Of a DNA stretch of 29,548 nucleotides, positions 5,957 to 12,622 are shown piece by piece. The notes beneath the pieces were generated by a model. That model did not search any database and was not told the DNA's origin. It saw only the letters and a list, made by a program, of their open reading frames with translations. This DNA is from Thermoleophilia bacterium. GTDB taxonomy: Bacteria; Actinomycetota; Thermoleophilia; Gaiellales; JAICJC01. The position numbers were made by a program, and so were the translations under genes. The stretch spans positions 1-29,548 of the forward strand of contig JAICJM010000027.1 in the NCBI GenBank assembly GCA_025928435.1, in the 5' to 3' direction. The number at the start of each line of letters is the position of its first letter. Position 1 is the stretch's first letter.

Positions 5957-8610
5957 ATCCGGAGACCGCGCATGCGGGCATGGCGGGCTCCGAGCTGATC
6001 GACGAGGCGCCGGCGGCGATCGTCGCGACCGCGGCCGACGGCACGCTGACCGCCTGGAGCCGGGGCGCCGAGCAGCTCTTCGGCTTCACGGCAGAGGAGG
6101 CGCTGGGCCACACGGCGGAGGAGCTGGGCGCCGGCCGGGCCGAGGAGGCACTGGGCTCGCGCGCGCGCGCGGGGGACGTGTGGGAGGGCGAGGTGCCGGC
6201 GGTGCGCAAGGACGGCTCGCACTTCCGCGTGCACGTCGTGAGCGCGCCCATCACCGACGCTGACGGCAACCCCGCCGGCAGCATCAGCGTCGCCCTCGAG
6301 GCAGCGCCGGGCGACCGCGCCCAGCCGGCCCAGATGCGGCTCGAGCTGCTGCTCCAGGCGAGCGAGCTCCTGGCCCGCTCGCTCGACCCTGACGCCGGCC
6401 TGCAGGGGGTCGCGCGACTGGCGGCCTCGTGGCTCGCCGACGTCTGCATGTTCGACCTCCTCGACGAGGAGGCCGGGATGCGCCGGGTGGCCGTGGCCGA
6501 CGCCGACCGCACCCGGGCCCCGCTGACCGAGCGGCTGCGCGCGTTCCCCCCCGACCCCGACGCGATGCACATGACCGCAGCGCTGCACGAGGGCCGCACC
6601 GAGATCCTGACCGATCTCTCCGACGAGGTGCTGCGCGAGCGGCTGCACGGGCCGCGCCACATCGACGCCGTGCGCCAGATCGACGCCCGCTCGGCGGTGA
6701 TCCTCCCGCTCGCCGCGCGCGGCCGCACCCTGGGGGCGATGCTGCTCCTGAGCTGCGGCGACCGACCGCCGTTCAGCGCCGACGACGTCGCGGTCGCCGA
6801 GGAGCTCGCCCGGCGCACGGCCGTCGCGGTCGACAACAGCGTCCTGCTGCGCGCCGCCCAGGAGCGGGCCGATGCCGCCCAGCGCCTGCAGCGGCTCTCC
6901 GACGCGGCGCTCTCGCACGTCGACCTGGACGACCTGCTGGAGGAGATCCTGGCGCTGCTACGCCAGGAGCTCGAGTCCGACGCGGCCGCCGTGCTCCTGG
7001 TGGAGCCAGACGCCAAGCACCTGACCGTCCGGGCGACGAGCGGAACCGAGGGTGGCGTTGGCGTCCGCGTCAGCGGCGACGACGCGTCGGTCGCGGCCCC
7101 GGTCGCCGCGGGGCGCCCCGTGGTGGTGCACGACCCGACGGACGCCGAGATGGGGCCGCTCCTGTTCAGCCGCGGCGTGCGCACGCTGCTGGCGGCGCCG
7201 CTGCGGGTCGGGCCGCGCACGGTCGGCGTGCTCCAGACCGACTGGCTGGCGCCGCGGCCGCTGGGCCAGGACGAGATCGACCTGATCGGCCTCGCCGCAG
7301 GCCGGATCGCCCTGGCGGTCGACCGCGCCCAGGCCTACGAGGCGGAGCACGACGCCCGGCTGCGGCTCGAGCTGCTCGCGCGCACGTCCGACGTGCTCGG
7401 GGAGTCGCTCGACTTCCGGGCCGCGCTCGGCAGCCTCACCCACCTGATCGTCCCCCACCTGGCCGACTGGTGCGCCGTCGACCTGGTCGAGCCCGATCGC
7501 TCGCACCGGATCTGGGTCGCGCACTCCGACCCCGCCAAGGTCGAGCTCGCGCGCGAGCTCATCCGCCGCTACCCGGCCGACCCGGAGGCCGCCGCCGGCG
7601 CCAGCGGGCTGCGCGCGGCCGACGCGACCAGGCCGGTTCCGCCCCCGCCGGCGTTCCGGGAGGCCGGCGCCGACGAGGAACATCGGGCGATCCTGCGCGG
7701 CCTGGACGTGCGCTCGGTGATCGTCGCCCCGCTCACGGCCCGCGGGCGCACCCACGGCACGCTCACGCTCGTCACCTCCGAGTCGGGCCGCACGTACGGG
7801 CCGGACGACGCCGCGCTCACGACCGAGCTCGCCCGCCGGGCGGCGACCGCGATCGACACCGCCCGCCTGTACCAGGACCGCGACCAGGTCGCGCGGACGC
7901 TCCAGCGCAGCCTTTTGCCGCCCGACCTGCCCGACGTCCCGGGCGTCGAGCTCGCCGCCGTCTACCACCCCGCGGGCGGTGGCGGCGACGTGGGCGGCGA
8001 CTTCTACGACGCGTTCGAAACCGGCGAGAACGCCCTCTTCCTCGCGATCGGCGACGTGTGCGGGAAGGGCGCGCCGGCGGCGGCGCTGACCGGCATCGCC
8101 CGCCACACCGTGCGCGCGGCGGCCGTGCGCGAGCGCTCGCCGCGGTCGATCCTCCGGACGCTGAACCAGGCGCTCCTGCGGCAGATGATCGAGCATCGCT
8201 TCTGCACGGTCGCGGTCGGACGGCTCGAGCCGCGCGAGGACGGCGCGCGGCTGACGGTCTGCTGCGGCGGCCACCCCCCACCGCTGCTCGTGCGGAGCGA
8301 CGGCAACGTCGAGGAGGCAGGCACGCCGGGGACGCTGCTCGGCATCTACGAGAAGGTGCAGCTCTCCGACCTCACCGTCGACCTGCACCCGGGCGACGCG
8401 GTCGTGTTCCACACGGACGGCGTGACCGAGGAGCGGCGCGAGGGGCGCATGTTCGGGGAGGAGCGGCTGCTCGAGCTGCTGCGCCAGTCGGCGGGCCTGA
8501 GCGCGGCCGGGATCGCCGACCGGATCGAGCGGGCGGTGCTCGAGTTCAAGCCCGGCCCGCCGGCGGATGACGTCGCCGTGATTGTCCTACGGCTGACGGG
8601 GAATGAGTAG
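5953..8610 (+). CDS. RsbU/SpoIIE-type PP2C phosphatase with PAS and three GAF sensor domains
   Basis: An 886-residue cytoplasmic sensor phosphatase that should dephosphorylate STAS anti-anti-sigma proteins. A PAS domain spans about residues 13-115 (APAAIVATAADGTLTAWSRG; VWEGEVPAVRKDGS). Three GAF domains follow at about 130-300, 310-460 and 470-640, each ending in a helix like ARRTAVAVDN or ARRAATAIDTARLY. The SpoIIE/PP2C domain (about 646-883) has GGDFYDAF, GDVCGKGAPAAALT, CGGHPPPLL, HTDGVTEER and a C-terminal ADDVAVIVLR, so the acidic metal ligands look intact. The GTG start at 5953 is preceded by GAGG and overlaps the upstream ORF stop; ATG 5980 is an alternative. It overlaps the rsbW-like gene downstream. 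No membrane segment is seen, so inputs are probably soluble ligands, redox or light. Confidence 0.93.
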   Translation: MNPETAHAGMAGSELIDEAPAAIVATAADGTLTAWSRGAEQLFGFTAEEALGHTAEELGAGRAEEALGSRARAGDVWEGEVPAVRKDGSHFRVHVVSAPITDADGNPAGSISVALEAAPGDRAQPAQMRLELLLQASELLARSLDPDAGLQGVARLAASWLADVCMFDLLDEEAGMRRVAVADADRTRAPLTERLRAFPPDPDAMHMTAALHEGRTEILTDLSDEVLRERLHGPRHIDAVRQIDARSAVILPLAARGRTLGAMLLLSCGDRPPFSADDVAVAEELARRTAVAVDNSVLLRAAQERADAAQRLQRLSDAALSHVDLDDLLEEILALLRQELESDAAAVLLVEPDAKHLTVRATSGTEGGVGVRVSGDDASVAAPVAAGRPVVVHDPTDAEMGPLLFSRGVRTLLAAPLRVGPRTVGVLQTDWLAPRPLGQDEIDLIGLAAGRIALAVDRAQAYEAEHDARLRLELLARTSDVLGESLDFRAALGSLTHLIVPHLADWCAVDLVEPDRSHRIWVAHSDPAKVELARELIRRYPADPEAAAGASGLRAADATRPVPPPPAFREAGADEEHRAILRGLDVRSVIVAPLTARGRTHGTLTLVTSESGRTYGPDDAALTTELARRAATAIDTARLYQDRDQVARTLQRSLLPPDLPDVPGVELAAVYHPAGGGGDVGGDFYDAFETGENALFLAIGDVCGKGAPAAALTGIARHTVRAAAVRERSPRSILRTLNQALLRQMIEHRFCTVAVGRLEPREDGARLTVCCGGHPPPLLVRSDGNVEEAGTPGTLLGIYEKVQLSDLTVDLHPGDAVVFHTDGVTEERREGRMFGEERLLELLRQSAGLSAAGIADRIERAVLEFKPGPPADDVAVIVLRLTGNE

Positions 8611-9049
8611 GGCGATGATCGGTCGGGTATCCGACACGACGATGACTCAGAGGTCATCCGGGTTCGAGCTCGAGCTGGCGGCCGAGACGGACAACGTTCC
8701 CCTGGTGCGTCACGCGCTGCGTGGGCTGTTGGAGGCGTCGGGCGTGACCGAGGAGCGGATTGCCGACATCACGCTCGCCGTGACCGAGGCGTGCGCGAAC
8801 GCCGTGCTGCACGCCTACCCGCACTCGCGCGGCCAGTTCGAGGCGGCCGCCGACCTCTCGCCCGCCGGCGAGCTGGTGGTCACCGTGCGCGACTACGGCT
8901 CCGGCATGGCCCCCCGCGTGGACAGCCCCGGGCTGGGCGTCGGGCTTCCGGTGATGGCCGCGATCGCCGACGTGCTCGAGATCGATACGCCCGGCGGATC
9001 GGGCACCCTCGTTCGCATGACGTTCGACGTCTCCGCGCTGGCGTCGTGA
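8603..9049 (+). CDS. RsbW-like anti-sigma factor / serine kinase (HATPase)
   Basis: A 148-residue GHKL kinase of the RsbW/SpoIIAB type, expected to hold a sigma factor or phosphorylate a STAS protein. Counting from ATG 8603, the N-box has Glu62 and Asn66 (AVTEACANAVLHAY), G1 is Asp97-Tyr-Gly-Ser-Gly101 and G2 is GLGVGLP at 110-116, so the ATP site is intact. ATG 8603 overlaps the phosphatase stop (coupling). ATG 8615 and ATG 8642 (MTQRSSGFELEL) are alternatives that keep the whole domain. A GGGTAT box at 8625-8630 lies 11 nt before ATG 8642 and could be part of an internal SigB-type promoter, but its -35 is poor. It is followed by the first STAS gene. Confidence 0.9.
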   Translation: MSRAMIGRVSDTTMTQRSSGFELELAAETDNVPLVRHALRGLLEASGVTEERIADITLAVTEACANAVLHAYPHSRGQFEAAADLSPAGELVVTVRDYGSGMAPRVDSPGLGVGLPVMAAIADVLEIDTPGGSGTLVRMTFDVSALAS

Positions 9050-9073
9050 CACCGCGCGGCTCGTGGTTATTCT
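9046..9073 (+). promoter_or_regulatory. Probable promoter of the first STAS gene
   Basis: GTGACA (9046-9051), a 16-nt spacer and TATTCT (9068-9073) lie 7 nt before GTG 9081. It overlaps the end of the rsbW-like gene, so the STAS gene may be made both by read-through and from its own start. Confidence 0.4.
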
Positions 9074-9080
9074 GCAGGTC

Positions 9081-9443
9081 GTGAGCGGGATCGTCGTGGA
9101 ACGAGCCGAGCCCGGCGTCGAGGTGATCGTCGTCACCGGCGAGCACGACATCTCCACCGCCCCCGAGCTCGAGCGGCGCCTGGAGGCCGCGCTCGAGTCG
9201 GGCCACGCCGTCGTCATCGACCTGCTGGGGACGACGTTCATCGACTCCACCGTGCTGCGGGTGCTGATCTGCGCCCGCGAGCAGGCGGGCGAGCGCTCGA
9301 TCGGGTTCCGCTGCGCCCTCGGCGAGAGCACCGGCCACGGCGTGCGCCGGCTGCTGGATCTCACCGGCATGGCCGGCCGGCTCCAGGCCGTGCCCACGCG
9401 CGCCGACGCCATCGCCGGCGCCGTCGCGCCCGAGCCCGCCTAG
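9081..9443 (+). CDS. STAS-domain anti-anti-sigma factor (RsbV-like), first copy
   Basis: A 120-residue single-domain STAS protein. The core is VIVVTGEHDISTAPELERRL, then AVVIDLLGTTFIDSTVLRVL with Ser56 as the expected phosphorylation site (IDST). The C-terminal helix follows GVRRLLDLTGMAGRL. Phosphorylated by the adjacent kinase and dephosphorylated by the SpoIIE phosphatase, it should release sigma by binding the anti-sigma protein. GTG 9081 is chosen because a TATTCT box ends 7 nt upstream; GTG 9063 is an alternative. The gene ends 4 nt from the convergent sigma 2 stop. Confidence 0.9.
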   Translation: MSGIVVERAEPGVEVIVVTGEHDISTAPELERRLEAALESGHAVVIDLLGTTFIDSTVLRVLICAREQAGERSIGFRCALGESTGHGVRRLLDLTGMAGRLQAVPTRADAIAGAVAPEPA

Positions 9444-9447
9444 GGCG

Positions 9448-10218
9448 CTACGACGCGACGGCGGAGGTGTCGATCTCCTCGGCGATCGTCTCGAGCGATC
9501 CGCGCAGGAGCCGCGACACGTGCATCTGGCTGATGCCCGTCCGCGCGGCGATCTCCGCCTGCGTCAGGTCGTGGTAGACCCGCAGGCCGACGATCCGGCG
9601 CTCGCGCGGCGGGAGCGCCCGCATGGCACGCTCGAGCAGGTCGCGGTCCTCGGTGGCCGTGAACCCCGGCTCCTCGGACGCCAGCACGCGGCCGGCGGGA
9701 GGGCCCTCGTTGCCCGAGCTCTCGGACGCGGCATCGGGGTCGACCAGCGGCTCCGCCGTGTAGGCGCGCCCGGCGGCGATCGCCTCGGCGACCCGCTCTT
9801 CGGTCTCGCCCGTCGCCTCGGCCAGCTCCTCGAGCGACGGCGAACGGCCGAGGCGGTGCCCCATTCGCTCGCGCACGGCAGAGACGCGCCGGCTCAGATC
9901 CTGGAGCGAGCGCGGCACGCGCACGGCCCAGCCGCGGTCGCGGAAGAGGTGCATGATCTCGCCGTCGATCGTCCGCGCGGCATACGCGCGCAGCGGTACC
10001 CCGCGGGACGGGTCGTACCGGTCGACCGCCTGGATCAGGCCGACGTAGCCGGTCTGCTCGATGTCCTCGAGCGGCAGGCCGCGGCCGTGGTAGCGGCGGG
10101 CGATCGAGCGCACCAGGCCCGAGTGCCGCATCACCAGCTGCTCGCGGGGGGCGGGGTCACCGCCGTCGCGGTACGCGGTGATCAGCTCGATGTCGGTGCA
10201 ATGGGAGAGCGATTCCAT
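9448..10218 (-). CDS. Group 3 (SigB/SigF-like) RNA polymerase sigma factor, sigma 2
   Basis: A 256-residue sigma factor with canonical regions. Region 2 reads LVRSIARRYHGRGLPLEDIE and YVGLIQAVDRYDPSRGVPLR, with an intact region 2.4 FRDRGWAVRVPRSLQDL. Region 3 is SPSLEELAEATGETEERV. An acidic/Ser linker (about residues 165-195) separates it from region 4, LPPRERRIVGLRVYHDLTQA then SQMHVSRLLR. ATG 10218 is preceded by AAGGAG at a long spacing of about 13 nt. It is convergent with the first STAS gene and divergent from the second. This is the likely main target of the canonical RsbW/RsbV/RsbU set here. Confidence 0.92.
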   Translation of the reverse strand: MESLSHCTDIELITAYRDGGDPAPREQLVMRHSGLVRSIARRYHGRGLPLEDIEQTGYVGLIQAVDRYDPSRGVPLRAYAARTIDGEIMHLFRDRGWAVRVPRSLQDLSRRVSAVRERMGHRLGRSPSLEELAEATGETEERVAEAIAAGRAYTAEPLVDPDAASESSGNEGPPAGRVLASEEPGFTATEDRDLLERAMRALPPRERRIVGLRVYHDLTQAEIAARTGISQMHVSRLLRGSLETIAEEIDTSAVAS

Positions 10219-10271
10219 CTCGGGGCAGTGCTCCTTCCGGGAACGGTCGTCTACATGGAAGGTGTGCGGCC

Positions 10272-10285
10272 TGGGATGGATCCCA
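10272..10285. promoter_or_regulatory. 14-bp palindrome between sigma 2 and second STAS gene
   Basis: TGGGATGGATCCCA is a palindrome with 6-bp arms and a 2-bp centre, placed 54 nt upstream of the sigma 2 start. It may be a regulator site for the divergent pair. No matching regulator is identified. Confidence 0.35.
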
Positions 10286-10384
10286 AACATCCGCATCGCA
10301 CGTGATACGGTCGTGCCCCGAGGCAACGGCGCCGAGCCGGATGCCGTGATCTTCGACACGACCGACGGGGTAAGGTGTTTGGCG

Positions 10385-10735
10385 ATGGACGACGCCAGTA
10401 GCAGGAGTGCTCCGAGGGCGGCGTCTGCGCGGTTCACGCGCGACACCGTGGAGGAGACGGCGACCGTCGTGAACGTGGACGGCGAGCTCGACATCAACTC
10501 CGCCGACGCGCTGCGCGAGGCCCTGGACGCGGCCGAGGCGGACGGCTGCTCCGTGCTGCGGGTGGACGCCGCGTCGGTCACGTTCCTGGACTCGACCGCG
10601 CTCGGCGTCATCCTCGCGTCGGCGCAGCGGATGGCCGAGCGGGGAGGCCGCTTCGAGCTGGTGTGCGGCTCGCCCTCGATCCGGCGGATCCTGGACATGA
10701 CGATGATCAGCCGCACCGTCCATCTGCTGCCGTAG
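10385..10735 (+). CDS. STAS-domain anti-anti-sigma factor, second copy
   Basis: A 116-residue STAS protein with a short polar N-terminal extension (MDDASSRSAPRAASA). The domain reads ATVVNVDGELDINSADALRE, then RVDAASVTFLDSTALGVILA with Ser70 as the expected phospho-site, then a C-terminal segment SIRRILDMTMISRTVHLLP. It is divergent from sigma 2 (167 nt between starts) and probably belongs to the same regulatory circuit. ATG 10385 is supported by TAAGGT 8 nt upstream, which can also be read as GGGTAA, a SigB-like -10 without a good -35. Having two STAS proteins suggests two inputs or two anti-sigma partners. Confidence 0.88.
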   Translation: MDDASSRSAPRAASARFTRDTVEETATVVNVDGELDINSADALREALDAAEADGCSVLRVDAASVTFLDSTALGVILASAQRMAERGGRFELVCGSPSIRRILDMTMISRTVHLLP

Positions 10736-10753
10736 GCGGCCGCGCCCTCGGGT

Positions 10754-10779
10754 GTTTGGGCAACATTTTCCGCGGGTAG
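10754..10779 (+). promoter_or_regulatory. SigB/SigF-type promoter, GTTTGG-N14-GGGTAG
   Basis: GTTTGG (10754-10759), 14 nt, then GGGTAG (10774-10779). This matches the known group 3 pattern GTTT...GGGTA. The -10 ends 9 nt before ATG 10789, so the mRNA would be almost leaderless. It lies next to two sigma genes of this group. Confidence 0.55.
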
Positions 10780-10788
10780 CCAGAGTGG

Positions 10789-11049
10789 ATGCTGTCGGAC
10801 GTCGTCGGAGTTGTCTTCTGCCTCCTGCTGCTGGCCCTCTGGACGGGCGTGCGGCGCGAGGACAGGATGGCCGTCGAGCGCGCATGTCGCCACAGGTGGG
10901 TGCTCGAGTCGCTCTACAACGAGGGCCGGCTGTGGCACCGGCGCTGCGTCCGCTGCGGCAAGCAGGAGCCGGTCGGCGACTCGCACACGCCCGTGCACAA
11001 GGCACGGACACCCGTGCGGCGCCCGGATCGTGACAATCCGCATCGTTAG
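10789..11049 (+). CDS. Small membrane protein with CxxC zinc-ribbon-like tail
   Basis: An 86-residue protein not assigned to a named family. Residues about 4-22 (DVVGVVFCLLLLALWTGV) form one membrane helix. After a basic hinge the tail reads CRHRWVLESLYNEGRLWHRR then CVRCGK, with a CxxC and nearby His/Cys that could bind zinc. The tail ends in a basic, flexible stretch. It is preceded by a SigB-type promoter at the spacing of a leaderless transcript. An alternative start at ATG 10867, with GAGG upstream, would give a soluble 60-residue form without the helix. It ends 9 nt before the YeaQ-like gene. It may be a stress-induced envelope protein, but that is inference. Confidence 0.65.
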   Translation: MLSDVVGVVFCLLLLALWTGVRREDRMAVERACRHRWVLESLYNEGRLWHRRCVRCGKQEPVGDSHTPVHKARTPVRRPDRDNPHR

Positions 11050-11052
11050 ACT
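11047..11052 (+). promoter_or_regulatory. -10 box for the GlsB/YeaQ-like gene
   Basis: TAGACT overlaps the stop of the preceding gene and is followed by exactly 6 nt and then ATG 11059, as in a leaderless promoter. No good -35 is seen. Confidence 0.4.
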
Positions 11053-11058
11053 GCGGGC

Positions 11059-11319
11059 ATGATCCTCTTCATCATCTCGCTGCTCGTCGTCGGGCTGGTC
11101 GTGGGGGCTCTCGGCCGCCTGATCCACCCCGGCCGCGACGACATGAGCATCCTCGCAACCATCGGGATCGGCATCGTCGCGATGCTGATCGCGGGCCTGA
11201 TCGTCAAGCCGCTGCTCGGTTTCGGCGGCGGGTTCGTCACGGCGGTCATCGTCTCGATCGCGCTGGTGGCGCTGTACGCCCGGATGGCCGGGAACGGCTC
11301 GGGCCGCCTGGCCCGCTAG
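11059..11319 (+). CDS. GlsB/YeaQ/YmgE family (transglycosylase-associated) membrane protein
   Basis: An 86-residue integral membrane protein with three hydrophobic helices: ILFIISLLVVGLVVGALGRL, then after the HPGRDD loop LATIGIGIVAMLIAGLIV, and AVIVSIALVALYARM. The Gly-rich spacing and the first-loop GRLIHPGRDDM motif are typical of the GlsB/YeaQ/YmgE family, small proteins often induced by general stress. It has the expected family length (80-90 residues). It lies in the same direction as the CxxC membrane protein and could be co-expressed with it under the SigB-type promoter. It ends just before a strong hairpin. Confidence 0.88.
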   Translation: MILFIISLLVVGLVVGALGRLIHPGRDDMSILATIGIGIVAMLIAGLIVKPLLGFGGGFVTAVIVSIALVALYARMAGNGSGRLAR

Positions 11320-11333
11320 CGCAACCGACAACC

Positions 11334-11367
11334 GGGGCCTGGCCCGTTTTTCCCGGGGCCAGGCCCC
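11334..11367. terminator. Strong hairpin between convergent genes; REP-like GGGGCCTGGCCC pair
   Basis: GGGGCCTGGCCC (11334-11345) pairs with GGGCCAGGCCCC (11356-11367), a perfect 12-bp stem with a 10-nt loop containing TTTTT. It fills the gap between the YeaQ-like gene and the FMN reductase, so it can serve as a terminator in both directions. Each half is itself a GGGG-N-CTG-N'-CCC palindrome like the elements at 17300 and 24779. Confidence 0.65.
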
Positions 11368-11369
11368 TT

Positions 11370-11930
11370 CTAGGCGGCGACGGGGGTCTGGCGCGCGTGC
11401 ACGGCGCCGGCCAGGTCGGTCAGCACCTCGACGAGCTGCTCGCGCACCCCGTCGTCGAGGAGCGCGCCCGCCTCGTCCATCTTGTGGTGGGCATGCCCCA
11501 GGATGACCTCGCCGTCCACGACCCGCGCGCCGGCGGCACCGAGCACCTTGCGCAGCTCGGCCTGCGCCCACACCGCGCCGAACGCGCCGGTGCTCGCGCC
11601 GACCACGGCCACCGGGCGGTTGCGCAGGACGTTCGTGGCGAACGGCCGCGACGCCCAGTCGAGCGCGTTCTTCAGCTGGCCGGGGATCGACGAGTTGTAC
11701 TCCGGGGTCGAGAACAGGACGGCGTCCGCCCCGGCGAGCGCCGCGCGGAACGCGGCGACCGCCGGAGGGGCCGGGTCGATGTCGTCGTCCTCGTCGTAGG
11801 GCGGGACGTCCCGCAGGCCGTCCCACACCTCGAGCTCCACGCCGTCGGGCAGATGCCGGGCGGCGCAGCGCAGGAGCGCAGTGTTGTGCGAGTCCGCGCG
11901 CAGGCTGCCCGAGACGCCGAGGATCTTCAT
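11370..11930 (-). CDS. NADPH-dependent FMN reductase family flavoprotein
   Basis: A 186-residue flavodoxin-like reductase (the SsuE/ChrR/YieF group), which uses NAD(P)H to reduce bound FMN and often quinones or metal ions. The phosphate-binding loop is GSLRADSHNTALLR near the N-terminus. The flavin/dimer motif PEYNSSIPGQLKNALDW lies in the middle, followed by VVGASTGAFGAVWAQAELR. It is the second gene of a pair with yceI (8-nt gap) and is probably controlled by the same operator. Some relatives reduce chromate, and a chromate operon occurs 16 kb away, but this gene is not linked to it. Substrate is unknown. Confidence 0.9.
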   Translation of the reverse strand: MKILGVSGSLRADSHNTALLRCAARHLPDGVELEVWDGLRDVPPYDEDDDIDPAPPAVAAFRAALAGADAVLFSTPEYNSSIPGQLKNALDWASRPFATNVLRNRPVAVVGASTGAFGAVWAQAELRKVLGAAGARVVDGEVILGHAHHKMDEAGALLDDGVREQLVEVLTDLAGAVHARQTPVAA

Positions 11931-11938
11931 CGTGACCG

Positions 11939-12490
11939 TTACTCCTTCACCAGGTAGAGCTCGGCCTCGATAGCGACCTCGTTCGCGAGCGCCGACTTGC
12001 CGCTCGGCAGCGGGTTGTTCCAGGTGATGCCGAACTCGGTGCGGTCGATCGTGCCGCCGAGGGTGATGCCGATCCGCTCGCGGCCGTAGGGATCCGTGAT
12101 CTGCTCGCCGACCTCGCCCGCGAGCGTCACCGGCCGGGTCACGCCCTTGACCTCGAGCTCGCCGTCGACCGCGACGCGGCCGGCGTCGACACGCAGGTCG
12201 GTCGAGCGGAAGCGCAGCTCGGGCGCCCGCTCGGCGTCGAAGAAGTCCGGGGAGAGCAGGTGCGCGACCAGGTTCGGCTCCTGCACCTTCACGCTCTCGG
12301 CCTTCGCCGACCCGGTCAGGCTCGCCTCGCCGTTCGGCGTGACCGCGAGGGTCGCCTCAACGGGCGAGAAGCTGCCGCGGAACGTCCCCACCATGTACTT
12401 GACCGCGAACCCGACCTGGGAGTGGACGGGATCGATCTGCCACGTCCCGGCGGGGAGGACTGCGGCGTTCGTGGACTCGATGGTGCTCAT
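11939..12490 (-). CDS. YceI-family lipocalin-like protein
   Basis: A 183-residue YceI-fold protein, a lipocalin-like barrel known to bind polyisoprenoids or other amphiphiles. It starts GTWQIDPVHSQVGFAVKYMV, the family signature, and continues through GSFSPVEATLAV, FFDAERAPELRFRST, VDGELEVKGVTRPV and IDRTEFGITWNNPL. No signal peptide is seen, so it should be cytoplasmic, as in many actinobacteria. The start ATG 12490 follows a full AAGGAGG ribosome site, the best in the window. Its sigma-70 promoter is bracketed by an inverted repeat, so it is strongly regulated. It is in an operon with the FMN reductase. Confidence 0.93.
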   Translation of the reverse strand: MSTIESTNAAVLPAGTWQIDPVHSQVGFAVKYMVGTFRGSFSPVEATLAVTPNGEASLTGSAKAESVKVQEPNLVAHLLSPDFFDAERAPELRFRSTDLRVDAGRVAVDGELEVKGVTRPVTLAGEVGEQITDPYGRERIGITLGGTIDRTEFGITWNNPLPSGKSALANEVAIEAELYLVKE

Positions 12491-12512
12491 GTTCGGGAAA
12501 CCTCCTTGGGAA

Positions 12513-12560
12513 ACTTGACTACGCAAGAAACTTTACCCACGAATACCTGCGTAGTCAAGT
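12513..12560. promoter_or_regulatory. Inverted-repeat operator bracketing the yceI promoter
   Basis: ACTTGACTACGCA (12513-12525) and its exact reverse complement TGCGTAGTCAAGT (12548-12560) form 13-bp arms with a 22-nt centre. One arm covers the -35 and the other the expected transcription start. The left copy also has its own dyad CTTG-ACTACG-CAAG, so each arm may be a separate MarR-type site. Confidence 0.7.
12530..12558 (-). promoter_or_regulatory. Sigma-70 promoter of yceI
   Basis: On the minus strand -35 TTGACT (12558-12553), a 17-nt spacer and -10 TAAAGT (12535-12530). Start of transcription is expected near 12523, leaving a leader of about 33 nt that holds the AAGGAGG site. Confidence 0.7.
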
Positions 12561-12610
12561 ATTGCGCGCGCAACGACCTATCCCCGGATCTGCGCCCAAG
12601 ACGCCGCCTC

Positions 12611-12616
12611 TAGACT
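12611..12616 (+). promoter_or_regulatory. -10 box of the P-type ATPase gene
   Basis: TAGACT is followed by exactly 6 nt (CGGAGC) and GTG 12623, implying a leaderless transcript. The identical box and spacing occur before the YeaQ-like gene. The -35 region is poor. Confidence 0.45.
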
Positions 12617-12622
12617 CGGAGC

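Noticed and set aside
9448..11826. A very long minus-strand frame running from the FMN reductase region into sigma 2
   Set aside because: Only the last 256 residues are sigma factor. The rest is antisense to the second STAS, CxxC and YeaQ-like genes and lacks any domain.
11370..11930. FMN reductase as a chromate reductase of the chr operon
   Set aside because: It is 16 kb from chrA, co-transcribed with yceI, and the family has many other substrates.
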